From Candidatus Barnesiella excrementigallinarum (GTDB lineage Bacteria; Bacteroidota; Bacteroidia; Bacteroidales; Barnesiellaceae), in assembly GCA_019114445.1 (NCBI GenBank), contig DXFL01000007.1, positions 16,642-80,641 on the forward strand: a stretch of 64,000 bases of DNA, in the 5' to 3' direction. How positions within the stretch are numbered: the first letter of the stretch is position 1; each line of letters opens with the position of its first letter. Positions 45,110 through 54,509 of the stretch are shown here, in pieces. The position numbers and the translations under genes were made by a program. Under the pieces are notes generated by a model. That model was not told where the DNA came from. It did no database searches and saw only the letters and a list, made by a program, of their open reading frames with translations.

Positions 45110-45949
45110 TTATCCGTAAATCGAATGGTATTCGATAAGACCTTGCATAGGGCTTTTCTCGGTTTTTTCGATGGTGAGGCCGAAATCTTTTGCCACCAAA
45201 TCGAGAATGTCGGCATACGTGTAGGCCAAATTTCCCATGAAGTAGACCGGATATGACTTGTAGTCATATTGGATAATGTTTCTTTGGAAAAAGTTCATCA
45301 GTTCCTCGTAGACTAAATTCAGGGCATATTTGTTGTCCAAGTGGTCTTTCAAGAAATAGGAGAATGACGAGAGCGACCGATTGGGGAATGGATGATTGTA
45401 AATCGAGTTCATAATTTCGTCGGGAGAGACTTTGAACTTTTCGTAAAAGGCTTCGCATAGCTCTTTGGGGGCGAGATTTTTCAAATAGTCGCTTGCAAAG
45501 CGGCGACCCATGGCGGCACCACTGCCTTCGTCGCCCAAAATGTATCCTCCCGAACGTACGTTTTTGATAATGCGTTCGCCATCGTAAAGGCACGAGTTGG
45601 AGCCTGTGCCCAAAATACAAGCGATACCCGGTTTGTCTATCAGCATTCCTCTTGCTGCGGCCAACAAGTCGCTTTCGGCCGAGATGGGAGTTTTGAATTG
45701 GGCAACCAGCGAAGCTTCGAGAATATTTTTTTTATCTATATTGGCGCATCCGGCTCCATAAAAATAGACGCGTTCCCATCTTTTTTTGAAAAAGGTATCC
45801 GGGAGATTAAGCCGAATGCTATGGCTAATTTCTCGGCGGGTTTGAAAAAAGGGATTTATACCTTCTGTAAAACTCCTTTCTACCACATTTTTGCCATCGA
45901 CCAATACCCATTCTGTTATGGTGGAACCGCTTTCTGCTATGATTTTCAT
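45110..45949 (-). CDS. Second BadF/BadG-family kinase, paralogue of MurK with altered phosphate-1 motif
   Basis: The 279-residue protein is clearly related to the MurK-like kinase at 28.3 kb: EGINPFFQTRREIS, VYFYGAGCANIDKKN, LAAARGMLIDKPGIACILG, TGSNSCLYDGE and YILGDEGSGAAMGRR all have close counterparts there. In the phosphate-1 loop it reads IIAESGSTITEW, so both acidic residues are Glu (6 and 13) instead of Asp, and the Lys is Ile. Activity may be changed or reduced, or it may prefer another sugar such as GlcNAc. It has its own promoter and terminator and lies between the two peptidoglycan-related gene blocks. Confidence 0.85.
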   Translation of the reverse strand: MKIIAESGSTITEWVLVDGKNVVERSFTEGINPFFQTRREISHSIRLNLPDTFFKKRWERVYFYGAGCANIDKKNILEASLVAQFKTPISAESDLLAAARGMLIDKPGIACILGTGSNSCLYDGERIIKNVRSGGYILGDEGSGAAMGRRFASDYLKNLAPKELCEAFYEKFKVSPDEIMNSIYNHPFPNRSLSSFSYFLKDHLDNKYALNLVYEELMNFFQRNIIQYDYKSYPVYFMGNLAYTYADILDLVAKDFGLTIEKTEKSPMQGLIEYHSIYG

Positions 45950-46058
45950 AAATACAAACTATTGTTCGTTGTGCGTTTTTGGTATTTTTAACTTGTGATA
46001 AAAATAATGCAACCCTCTGCAATAAAGCTTTTTATTGTAGGAAGTAACTTATCGTTTA

Positions 46059-46090
46059 CAAAGATAAAATTTCTTTCGTCATTTTCCAAA
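46059..46090 (-). promoter_or_regulatory. Promoter of the second kinase gene
   Basis: On the - strand, TTTG (46090-46087) and TATCTTTG (46066-46059) are separated by 20 bases, a full match to the Bacteroidetes -33/-7 pattern. Transcription would begin near 46052, about 100 bases before the start codon. Confidence 0.75.
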
Positions 46091-46128
46091 CAGAATGGCT
46101 ATTTTACCGCATATCGAACAATTTATGT

Positions 46129-46182
46129 AAAAAAGGAACGGGCGGTAAAACGAGATTGTTTCCAATAACGTTTTATCGCCCG
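46129..46182 (-). terminator. Rho-independent terminator of the surface-protein operon
   Basis: CGGGCGATAAAACG pairs with CGTTTTACCGCCCG on the - strand (46182-46139) with one mismatch, followed by TTCCTTTTTT. It begins 17 bases after the amidase stop. Confidence 0.88.
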
Positions 46183-46199
46183 CTTTATTTAAGAGAGGA

Positions 46200-48584
46200 T
46201 TAGTGGGTAATCAGTACCGGATAGCAGAATTCTTTTTCGGCGCTTCGGATTTTCAGCAGGTATGTTCCTGTGGGAACATTCGATACGTCGATGGCCGATT
46301 CTGTACTTGATTTTACACAACTTCCTGTGAGGCTGTACAGGGTGAGGAGTTGGACAGGATTCTCGGATTGGACGTACAAAATATCGGATGCCGGGTTGGG
46401 ATAGACTTTGATTGCTGTTGATGTGGCAATGAAGTGAATATCCGATGAGGTATATACCAGCATATTGTCCAAGAAGAAACTGCCCGAAGCAGAGAAGAAA
46501 GGCGATTTACGCACTACTTTTATTCCGCTTATTCGATAGCTCTTTCCGGGGGTGAGCGGGTCTAAGCGAACTTCTCTGAATTGCCACCCTCTGAAATCGA
46601 TGTTGGTGAGCAACAGCTCTTGCGTGTCGGTGTCCGAAGTCAGTTGCAGCCATATTTCGTCGCAAGCCAAGTCGCCATAGATGTGCATACCTATGGTTTG
46701 GGTGTTGTCGACGGTTGTCGAACCGGCGAACGAATCGGCGGTGGAGTATACGGCATAGGCTTCGGGAGCCGTAAATGTGTAAGTGAAGTTGTACGATGCG
46801 CTTCCGAACAAGGTTTGCGAGGTAGACCGGGTGGCTTTGGCCGTGGAGGTAGCCGTGCTCTTTTCTGCTTCGAAGGTTACCATATCGGCGGTTTCGAAGG
46901 TCTCGGCCGCTGTTTCGGTACGGCGTATGTCGCCGGCGGTGAAGTTGATTTCAATAGGATCTATGATGGGGAGGCTATTGACATCGTGCAACGAAGCATC
47001 GATTTTCAGTTTGTAATTGGCTCCCTGAACCAAATCGGACGCCGTGGTGAAGTAGTAGTTACCATAAGTGTTGCCCAATTGGTTGTATTTGGCGGAGCGC
47101 AAATTGATGCTTACTTCGTTCCCGTCGTTGTCGTAGAGTTTGATAAGGTTACGAATGTCTACTGCGTCGAGTACATTGTCGAAACGCACTTCGATAGTAG
47201 GTTTCGGGTAGTGGAGTGTGGAACCTTCGGAGGGGCTTGCGGCCAGCAGTTTCAGTTGATTGCGGCCTTGTGTGAGGAAGGTGAAGGAGAAATCTTCTTC
47301 CATGCTCATGTCACCCGGGTGTTTGGCGCTCTTGTCAAGGGTTACGGTGTAGGACGTAGCTACCTCGTAGGGGCGTTTGGGCGTGAATACCATTCGATAT
47401 TGCGAATCTTCGAAGGTGATGGTTCCCTCTACCGGCGGGTCGATCGAGAAGGCTTTTTCGACCGATTCCGTATCCATGTCCCAGTTGAAGTTGAGTACGA
47501 TGGGTAGGGTACAGTTGATACTGTCGGTTTCGTTATCCATTACGGGGCTATACGAAACTACTTCGGGCGGAGTGCTTCTCACGCGGTCCATAGGAATGTT
47601 GGTATAGCTTATGGTATTGGCGGTAACGGTTACGTCGATTGTCCGGGAATAGTGGTCGTCGGCTTCGACTTTGAGTTGATAGTTGCCCGGGGCAAGGTCG
47701 CGGAACATATATACACCGTTGTAGAGTTGATCGGTGGTGTAGGTGATGTTGTTGGGTAACAATGTTACGGTAGCCCCGCATAGCGGAACTTGCTTGTCGC
47801 GACCGTGTTGTACGTACGATTCGGTGCGGGTCATGCGGCTGTCGTAAACGACACCGGCGATGTTACCGGTGGTGAATCCGTCGGTACTGAAATATTCCAT
47901 TACAGCTTTGGTAAAATGCCAAGCCTCGATGTATTTGTAATCCATGTTGAGCAGCCGATAGGTCTCGGGCACATAGTCGTGGTAGGAGCCTTCGGAGAGG
48001 AATCCCGTGACGGTGAGGTTACGCAGTACGCCCAGTCCGGCGTTGTTCCATTGGGGATAGAAGTCCCAGTCGCCCACCACATATTCGCTGGTTTGAGTCC
48101 AGTAGGCTACCTCGTTTTCGATGAGGTGTTTGAAGAGGATTTTGGCCACCACTTTGTCTTCGGGTTTTGCCGGGTTCTCGGTATATCCCTTGAAGAGCAT
48201 CATGGGGAAGTTGACCCGGTTGCTCGTTCCCGTGGCGTTACTGTGTATGGAAAAGAAAAGGTCGGCTTCGAACTCGTTGGCTTCGCGGCTGATTACGTGC
48301 AGGTTGAGGTCGTCTTGGGTGCGGTTCAGTACGCGCGACATACCTACTTTGGCACCTTGTCCTTCGAGTAATTCGCGCAACATCAATCCTTTGTGTAAGT
48401 TCGACGAGGATTCCCAAAATCCCAAAGTGTCGCCTTGTGCAAATGGAGCGACGGCTACGTTACGGTCGTCCGAATCCCAACCGCCGTGACCGGGATTGAT
48501 ATAAATTTTCAGTCCGGTCATGTCTTTGGCTTGCATTCCCAGACAGCCCAACAGGGCTATAAAGACAATATATAAACGTTTCAT
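46200..48584 (-). CDS. Zinc N-acetylmuramoyl-L-alanine amidase with T9SS sorting domain
   Basis: The 794-residue exported protein has an amidase_3 domain (about residues 25-230) with all expected residues: His33 in INPGHGGW, Glu58 in FWESSSN and His114 in FFSIHSNAT as zinc ligands, and Glu198 in FLSEGSYHD as catalytic base. It would split the amide between MurNAc and the stem peptide. A carboxypeptidase-like regulatory domain follows (about 235-325), then two Ig-like domains (TPPEVVSYSPVMDN, LLAASPSEGSTLHYP), a jelly-roll domain (about 555-710), and a T9SS type A sorting domain (IKVYPNPASDILYVQ, LYSLTGSCV, GTYLLKI). T9SS export places it on the surface or outside the cell, aimed at foreign wall material. 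It is the last gene of its operon. Confidence 0.9.
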   Translation of the reverse strand: MKRLYIVFIALLGCLGMQAKDMTGLKIYINPGHGGWDSDDRNVAVAPFAQGDTLGFWESSSNLHKGLMLRELLEGQGAKVGMSRVLNRTQDDLNLHVISREANEFEADLFFSIHSNATGTSNRVNFPMMLFKGYTENPAKPEDKVVAKILFKHLIENEVAYWTQTSEYVVGDWDFYPQWNNAGLGVLRNLTVTGFLSEGSYHDYVPETYRLLNMDYKYIEAWHFTKAVMEYFSTDGFTTGNIAGVVYDSRMTRTESYVQHGRDKQVPLCGATVTLLPNNITYTTDQLYNGVYMFRDLAPGNYQLKVEADDHYSRTIDVTVTANTISYTNIPMDRVRSTPPEVVSYSPVMDNETDSINCTLPIVLNFNWDMDTESVEKAFSIDPPVEGTITFEDSQYRMVFTPKRPYEVATSYTVTLDKSAKHPGDMSMEEDFSFTFLTQGRNQLKLLAASPSEGSTLHYPKPTIEVRFDNVLDAVDIRNLIKLYDNDGNEVSINLRSAKYNQLGNTYGNYYFTTASDLVQGANYKLKIDASLHDVNSLPIIDPIEINFTAGDIRRTETAAETFETADMVTFEAEKSTATSTAKATRSTSQTLFGSASYNFTYTFTAPEAYAVYSTADSFAGSTTVDNTQTIGMHIYGDLACDEIWLQLTSDTDTQELLLTNIDFRGWQFREVRLDPLTPGKSYRISGIKVVRKSPFFSASGSFFLDNMLVYTSSDIHFIATSTAIKVYPNPASDILYVQSENPVQLLTLYSLTGSCVKSSTESAIDVSNVPTGTYLLKIRSAEKEFCYPVLITH

Positions 48585-48594
48585 GGCAAAGGAT

Positions 48595-49506
48595 TTATTT
48601 GGTTATACTCAGTTCCAACATAAAGATTTTCCCGTCGAGGGTGTTGTATACTATCTTGCCGGTTTCGGCCGATACCGACGGATTCATGCCCATTTCGTCG
48701 GGCGAGGTCAAGTCGTGTACCTGTTTGGTGTTGCGGTTCAGCAGAACGATTTTCGACGAAGTGTATTGGTGCCCGTCGTCGGTTGCTTTCATGGCAGCGA
48801 CGAAGTCGTTCCCATACCATACGGGGGCATCGAAATTTCCCAGTTCGGCCAAAATATTGCCGTTCAGGTCGAGAACCACTACTCCTTTGCCGATGGCGTA
48901 GGTAGCTATTTTGTTCCCGTCGGGCGAGAGGCTGGTCCACAAGTAGCTCTCAACTTGGTTGCCGTAGGGGCGCAGTACTCGGGTGCTTTTCCCGTCGCAT
49001 ACGACGATTTTCCCCTCTTTGGCAATCGAATAGACATAGTTCCCTTCGATTTTTGCTCCGGTACTTTTTATCAGTTTGCTGTCGGCTACAACTTCCATAC
49101 CGCCGGCAATGGCGGCCGGACGTTTCAAATCCCGCGAAGGAGCTATGAGTTGTTTTGCACTTTTGGCCTTGAAGTTAAACTCGGTAAGAGCCCGGTGTAC
49201 TTTCCCCTCGATACGAGTTTGCGGACGGTAGTAGAGGGTAGAGCCGTCGAGGCTGAATACCGGGTCGAATCCGGCACCTTCGGCGGTGGTGATAACTTGT
49301 GTTTCTCCGGTGGTGAGATCGTACGATTTCAATCCGGTGAAACTTTGGGTCGTATATACAATTTTGCTTCCGTCGGGGCTGATAATCGGGAAGAAAGCCG
49401 ATTGTCCCGTGAGCGGCGTGATTTCGTAATGGTTGGTCACCTCTACGGTTTGGGCCGAAAGGGTTGCGACACACGCCAATAGAACGATTGTCAGATTTAG
49501 TTTCAT
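48595..49506 (-). CDS. Exported WD40-like (PD40/TolB-type) beta-propeller protein
   Basis: The 303-residue protein has a signal peptide (MKLNLTIVLLACVATLSA) and about five propeller-blade repeats with TolB/PD40-like phrases: FFPIISPDGSKIVY, DPVFSLDGSTLYYR, LWTSLSPDGNKIAT, NPSVSAETGKIVY. No catalytic signature and no sorting domain are visible, so it is probably periplasmic. Propellers of this kind usually bind partner proteins or ligands. It lies 10 bases before the amidase gene and 18 bases after a phosphodiester glycosidase gene. Its specific function is unknown. Confidence 0.78.
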   Translation of the reverse strand: MKLNLTIVLLACVATLSAQTVEVTNHYEITPLTGQSAFFPIISPDGSKIVYTTQSFTGLKSYDLTTGETQVITTAEGAGFDPVFSLDGSTLYYRPQTRIEGKVHRALTEFNFKAKSAKQLIAPSRDLKRPAAIAGGMEVVADSKLIKSTGAKIEGNYVYSIAKEGKIVVCDGKSTRVLRPYGNQVESYLWTSLSPDGNKIATYAIGKGVVVLDLNGNILAELGNFDAPVWYGNDFVAAMKATDDGHQYTSSKIVLLNRNTKQVHDLTSPDEMGMNPSVSAETGKIVYNTLDGKIFMLELSITK

Positions 49507-49524
49507 GGTTTTGAGGTAATTGGG

Positions 49525-51999
49525 TTATTGAATGACTATTTTACTTATTTCGCTTTTTTGAGCCGAAAGCACCTGAATGATATATACTCCCGGCGATTGG
49601 TTACCTATGTTGATGGCTCCCTGTTCGTCGACGGTTTGTTCTGTTACGAGAACTCCGGTACGGTCGTATAAGCGCACGAGGGTTTCGGGTTGGAGGGCTT
49701 CTCCCGTCAAGTAGATGGTGTTACCGGTTACCGGGTTGGGATAGACGGTGAAGTTGCCTTTTTCTCCCGCAATTGCTTCAATACCGCTTTCTACACCGTT
49801 GTATACCAGCGCAAACTCTTTGAAGGTTATTTTGTAGGCCTGCCCGCTGGTTGTTCCGGTGGTATTGATGTAGAATTTGATATAGTTGAAGGTGATGGGG
49901 AATCCGCCCCGGTTGTTTTCGCCGGTGATTTGCTCGGCGGGAATGGCGATGAGGTAATCTTCGCCGACTGCAATGTTGTCGTATTCGTGATATTGTTCCT
50001 TACCGCCGTTGGCTTTGCAAGCGAGTTGCACTTTCGAAATGGGTATCTCGCTGTTGAATATCAAACGAATAGTGTCGGGTATACTGTACATCGTGACTGA
50101 TTTATCCATCTCGACATAGGGTTGCCGTCCCGATTTGTAGGTAAAGGCCAATACCCCTTCGTTACCCGATGGGGTGACGGTGGCATCGGTTATCGCACTG
50201 ATGGCTTTGGTGGTCCAGCCGGTAAAATCGTCGGCGGGAATTTTGGGCGAGGTGGGAATTTCTACGGTCACGGTCATGTTGCCTGTGAAGTTGCCTATGC
50301 TTCCGTTAATTTGGGTTGTTCCGTTTTGGAGGCCCGTCAATATGCCGTTTTCGATTTGGCATACGGTGGGATCGTCGATTGTCCAGTCGAGAGTTGTCGG
50401 GTCGTATACAAAGGTGTTTTCGCCTATTTGCGAAACAACTTCGAGTGCATAGGGGTGTACTTCGTCGGCAAGGACAGCGTCGTATTTCATGGCAATCTCG
50501 GTTTCGCGCACGGTAACTTTTATTTTACCCGTAGCGGCTCCCGAGGTGACATTCAGATACCCGGTAGTTGCCGAAGGAGAGGCATAGAATTTCTTCCCGT
50601 CGTCCGAAATGGTTCCCAGTGAGGCATCGCAACTGAGGGTAAAGTCGGCAACGTTGGTGTCGACGAGTACGCCATATTGGTTGTATCCCAAAATCGTGGG
50701 CTCGAAGCACGAATAGGCGGGTATCGTCAGGTTGTAGTTGTCGAATGCCAAGCTGGCCAGCGCGTGATCTTCGGGGGCGTTGGTAAAGACCATGAATCCG
50801 TTCGATACGGGACGTTCTTTCCCGTCGGCCGGATTGTTCACGAGGCTGCCCCGCAACATCATTTGGGCCGAACCGCCGGCATCCATATTGGCTACGTTCC
50901 AAGCTCCGGCCTGTTTGAGTATGTAGCACATGGTGGAGGTGTTGGTTCCTACCGAGGTGCTCGACTTGTAGTCGATGACAATGAGGTAGAGGGTTTTCCC
51001 GTCCTGCGACATTCCTATACCCGAACGCGAATAGGTTTGGGAGTTGTAGGTTTCGTTTTCGTTCCGGGGGGTAAGTTCTCCATCTCTCATCACAAGGGCG
51101 TTGCCGGTGAGCATTTGCCGGGCCATCGGTACCAAGTTGTCGGTGCGGGTGGTGAGCGAGGTGCTTATCGTTACGGTTTCGCCTACGGTGAGTTTGTTCA
51201 GGAATTCGGCTCCGGTACCGGCTCCCGACAGGGCATATTCATTGCCTTCGATTGTTGTGCCGCCTGCACAGGGGACGATTCGTGTGACTACACATTGTAC
51301 CTCTTTGTTGACACCCCACGTTTCGCCTTCGACCGGTTCGATCACTACGTCGACACCGTCGATATAACTTTTGGTCACGCCGGTGAAGTGGTTGTAGAGT
51401 ACGATTTCATTTTCGTTGCGGATACGGTTTACTTCGGCGATAGCGAAACTTTCGTTGGCCGAGTTGGTGACTTGGGCACTGAAATACATATCGTCGATCC
51501 ACATCTTTTTCTCTTCGTCGAGTACGACGAAGCCTATTTCCTGCAATTTTTCGATGCCTTCGCCGCGTCCGGCACGGTTCCAGCTATTGGGTTCGGTAGC
51601 AATTTCGCCGTTTACCATACAGCCGCTATGGGGTTGCCCCAGCAAGTCGTCCATTCCTTGTCCCGATACGATCCAGAAGTTACCGTTGATCGATCCGATG
51701 GATTGGTGGTCGGGGGTAGAGAGGCGGGTGTAGGCTTGGGTCATGGCCTCGGTAGTGCCGGCATGGTTTTTACCGATAAAGGCATTGACATCGTTGTACG
51801 GATTATTCAAGTCGATGGTGAGGGTGTATACATCGAGCGGATATTCGGGCATATGCATACGCACGTATTGTACGCCCGGCCCCACGACGCGGCACTCCAA
51901 CGTATCGACTTGTTTTTCCGAGCCTGCAATATTTATGGTCGCTTCTGCGGTTGTGCCGAAGAGGCCGCATAAAAAGCAGAGGAACAGTACTTTTTTCAT
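49525..51999 (-). CDS. Phosphodiester glycosidase (NAGPA) family protein, divergent copy, T9SS-exported
   Basis: Third member of a tandem trio, 824 residues. Signal peptide, NAGPA domain (about residues 30-405), two Ig-like domains (Big2-like segment CQIENGILTGLQNGTTQING), a jelly-roll module (about 585-740) and a T9SS sorting domain (FTVYPNPVTGNTIYL, LYDRTGVLV). The NAGPA family cleaves GlcNAc-1-phosphodiesters or related bonds. Here the core motifs have drifted: LIVIDYKSSTSVG stands where the paralogues have VVDGR and GYS, and NMDAGGSAQMM where they have NLDGGGSS. The copy may have lost activity or changed substrate, and could act as a binding protein. Confidence 0.85.
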   Translation of the reverse strand: MKKVLFLCFLCGLFGTTAEATINIAGSEKQVDTLECRVVGPGVQYVRMHMPEYPLDVYTLTIDLNNPYNDVNAFIGKNHAGTTEAMTQAYTRLSTPDHQSIGSINGNFWIVSGQGMDDLLGQPHSGCMVNGEIATEPNSWNRAGRGEGIEKLQEIGFVVLDEEKKMWIDDMYFSAQVTNSANESFAIAEVNRIRNENEIVLYNHFTGVTKSYIDGVDVVIEPVEGETWGVNKEVQCVVTRIVPCAGGTTIEGNEYALSGAGTGAEFLNKLTVGETVTISTSLTTRTDNLVPMARQMLTGNALVMRDGELTPRNENETYNSQTYSRSGIGMSQDGKTLYLIVIDYKSSTSVGTNTSTMCYILKQAGAWNVANMDAGGSAQMMLRGSLVNNPADGKERPVSNGFMVFTNAPEDHALASLAFDNYNLTIPAYSCFEPTILGYNQYGVLVDTNVADFTLSCDASLGTISDDGKKFYASPSATTGYLNVTSGAATGKIKVTVRETEIAMKYDAVLADEVHPYALEVVSQIGENTFVYDPTTLDWTIDDPTVCQIENGILTGLQNGTTQINGSIGNFTGNMTVTVEIPTSPKIPADDFTGWTTKAISAITDATVTPSGNEGVLAFTYKSGRQPYVEMDKSVTMYSIPDTIRLIFNSEIPISKVQLACKANGGKEQYHEYDNIAVGEDYLIAIPAEQITGENNRGGFPITFNYIKFYINTTGTTSGQAYKITFKEFALVYNGVESGIEAIAGEKGNFTVYPNPVTGNTIYLTGEALQPETLVRLYDRTGVLVTEQTVDEQGAINIGNQSPGVYIIQVLSAQKSEISKIVIQ

Positions 52000-52020
52000 A
52001 ATTGTAGTTGCTAAAAAAGG

Positions 52021-54489
52021 TTATTTTATAATTACTTTTACCGTTTCGTTTTTCCCGTTTACCGTCAGTTGCAGCAAGTAGTTGCCCGGTTGCAAGTCTG
52101 CGGCGGGCAAGGCGATGATACCGCTTTCGCACCGGCCGTAATCTTTCGATACGAGCAATTTCCCGTTCAGGTCATATACGCTGGCTTGCAACTCGCCGGC
52201 TTCCTCCATACGCAGGTATAGCTCCGATTCCCCGGCTTTCAAGGGGTTGGGATAGACTAATAACTGCGAGGCGATGGCAACATTTTCCACACTCAAAGTG
52301 ATGTGATCGTATATCAAATCGAATGCTTTGATGTGAATGTTGTATTTTTCGCCAGAGGTTTGCGACGAGGCGTCGAGGAAAAATTTGAGGTATTGGAATT
52401 GTACGGGGTAGTTGCCCAAATCCTCGCTATCGTCCATAAAATCGCTCATGGCAAGGGCGTAGGAGTAGTCCTCGTTGGAGGCGACTTCGGGCCATTCGAT
52501 CACTTGCGATGTGGCCATGAGTTTGCTTTTGAGCGACATGGTTATTTTTGAGCATTTGGTTTCGCCCGTATTGATGGTTATTTTGAACGTGTCGGGAATA
52601 CTGTACAAGTCGAGCGTCTTGGCTATTTGTATATAGGGTTGACGTCCGCTCTTGTAGGTGTATTCGAGGTTGCTTCCGCCGGTTGCGGCGGGAGTGAGCG
52701 TTGCATCGTTGATGGCCGATATGCTTGTGATAGTCCAGTCATCGGTAAAGGGGTCGGCCTGTTGTGCGTGATATTCGGGGATCTCGACTTTTACTTTCAG
52801 CGAGCCTGTAAAGTTGTCGAGAGTTCCGGTCACAGTGGTGGTCCCGTTTTTCAAGCCCGATAAAACGCCGTCCGACAAAGCGCAAATTTCGGGGTTGGCT
52901 ACTACCCATTGCGGAGTAGAGGGGTTCAACGTGAACTCTTGTTCGTTGAGGATAGCCGATATTTCGATGGGGTAGTCTCTGTATCCGTCGAGGATCACCG
53001 AATCGAGCCGCATGGCAAAATCGGTCTCCTGAATGCTTACATTTTTAGTTACCGAGATGCCGTTGTAGGTAGCGGTAATGGTTCCGCTTCCCGGTTTCCC
53101 GCTGGCGACAAAAGCGTTATTTTCGTCGATGTAGCCTATTTCGGGCGAACAAGAGAGGGTGTACTCTGTGAAGTCGGGATCGACAATCAGGCCATATTGG
53201 TTATAGGCGGTTACTTGTGGAATGAACCGGCAGTAGGTGGGGAGCGTGTAGTTTATGGGCTCGAATTCCAGCCGGGCGGGATTGTTATCGACCGGGGCAT
53301 TCGAAATAACCAGTACGCCGTTACCTACGGCTCTCTCTTTATTGTCCGACGGGCGGTTTACGATTTCGTGGTTGATTACCATAGCCGATGAACCGCCACC
53401 GTCGAGGTTCACGGCATCGTAGGCTCCCATAGCGAGGAATATGTCGCCCAGTACCCGCAGTGTGGCGCCTGCCGAATAACCGGTTCTACGACCGTCGACA
53501 ACCATCAGGTAGACTTTGGTTTTGTCTTGCGAGATACCCATACAGGTTCTTGGGTGAGCCTCGTCCCAAAGGTCGGCAACGGTTCCGTTTCGCAGAATAA
53601 TGTGGTCGCTGCCGCCCATTTGTTCTTTAAAGTCGGTGAGTAAACCGGGAGCCGAAGCGAGGTCGGTTTTCAAGAATATCGTTACTTCGTCGCCGGCCGA
53701 CAGGGTTTTCAAAAAGGTTTCGGCAGTTCCTACGCCATACAGTACGGCCCTTTGTTGGGGTATGGGCGATACTCCCGGATTGTCGAAGACCGAATCGACC
53801 ACACACACGATATTTTTGTTGGCGCTGAAAAAGAGGTCTCCCTCTTTGGCGTGGAGCATAACTTTGGTCCCTCCGGTGGTGGCATGGGTCTCTTCGCCAT
53901 AGGCATTGGTGTATAGCAGCATGAAATTGGCGGCTGTTTCGGGTTCCCATTCGAGCCGTTGCATATTTACGGCGTGCAACCGGTGGCTGTTTTCGCCGGC
54001 ACTCACCGTTCCTGAGAAGTTCACGCGGTCGATGTAGGGTACCCGGTCGGGGGTGAGCACAAACGAGGCGCGTCCCACCGGATTGGTAACACACTCGTTG
54101 CGACGATATTGTCCGCTACGGGGTATGCCTATTTCGATGGGGTCGATGTACTGGTAAAAGTCGCCGTTGGTAGCGCCAATAACCTCGTGGCCGGGACGGT
54201 CGTTGCGTGCCGCCATACTCGACGGGGTCTCGGTGGCAACTGCTTTGTCGCCGCTGAGGCAGGTCTCTATATCGACATACGGGTTGGTGAGGTCAACCTC
54301 CATGACATGGATTTTTAGCGGATAATCGGGAACATCGTAAAAGGCGTATTTGGTTCCCGGACCTATGTCGTGCGGCTGTACCAGCGTGTCCAGTTTGTAG
54401 GAGGTCCCTTCAATGGTGATGCCCCAGCCCGGAAGGGCGAGGGCGATCACTCCTATAAGGAATAAGCCAACTCTTTTTTTCATAAACAA
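52021..54489 (-). CDS. Phosphodiester glycosidase (NAGPA) family protein, T9SS-exported
   Basis: Second member of the trio, 822 residues, with the same layout as its neighbours: signal peptide (GVIALALPGWG), NAGPA domain (about 25-405), Ig/Big2-like domains (ICALSDGVLSGLKNGTTTV), jelly-roll module (about 575-730), and T9SS sorting domain (LLVYPNPLKAGESELYL, VYDLNGKLLV). The active-site motifs are complete: GATNGDFYQ, HPRTCMGISQDKTKVYLM, VVDGRRTGYSAGAT and NLDGGGSSAM. An ATG two codons downstream is an equally good start. It lies 20-21 bases from each neighbour. Activity on sugar-1-phosphodiesters is expected from the family; the actual substrate is not known. Confidence 0.88.
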   Translation of the reverse strand: MFMKKRVGLFLIGVIALALPGWGITIEGTSYKLDTLVQPHDIGPGTKYAFYDVPDYPLKIHVMEVDLTNPYVDIETCLSGDKAVATETPSSMAARNDRPGHEVIGATNGDFYQYIDPIEIGIPRSGQYRRNECVTNPVGRASFVLTPDRVPYIDRVNFSGTVSAGENSHRLHAVNMQRLEWEPETAANFMLLYTNAYGEETHATTGGTKVMLHAKEGDLFFSANKNIVCVVDSVFDNPGVSPIPQQRAVLYGVGTAETFLKTLSAGDEVTIFLKTDLASAPGLLTDFKEQMGGSDHIILRNGTVADLWDEAHPRTCMGISQDKTKVYLMVVDGRRTGYSAGATLRVLGDIFLAMGAYDAVNLDGGGSSAMVINHEIVNRPSDNKERAVGNGVLVISNAPVDNNPARLEFEPINYTLPTYCRFIPQVTAYNQYGLIVDPDFTEYTLSCSPEIGYIDENNAFVASGKPGSGTITATYNGISVTKNVSIQETDFAMRLDSVILDGYRDYPIEISAILNEQEFTLNPSTPQWVVANPEICALSDGVLSGLKNGTTTVTGTLDNFTGSLKVKVEIPEYHAQQADPFTDDWTITSISAINDATLTPAATGGSNLEYTYKSGRQPYIQIAKTLDLYSIPDTFKITINTGETKCSKITMSLKSKLMATSQVIEWPEVASNEDYSYALAMSDFMDDSEDLGNYPVQFQYLKFFLDASSQTSGEKYNIHIKAFDLIYDHITLSVENVAIASQLLVYPNPLKAGESELYLRMEEAGELQASVYDLNGKLLVSKDYGRCESGIIALPAADLQPGNYLLQLTVNGKNETVKVIIK

Positions 54490-54509
54490 GGGCTTTTATA
54501 GGGATTGGA

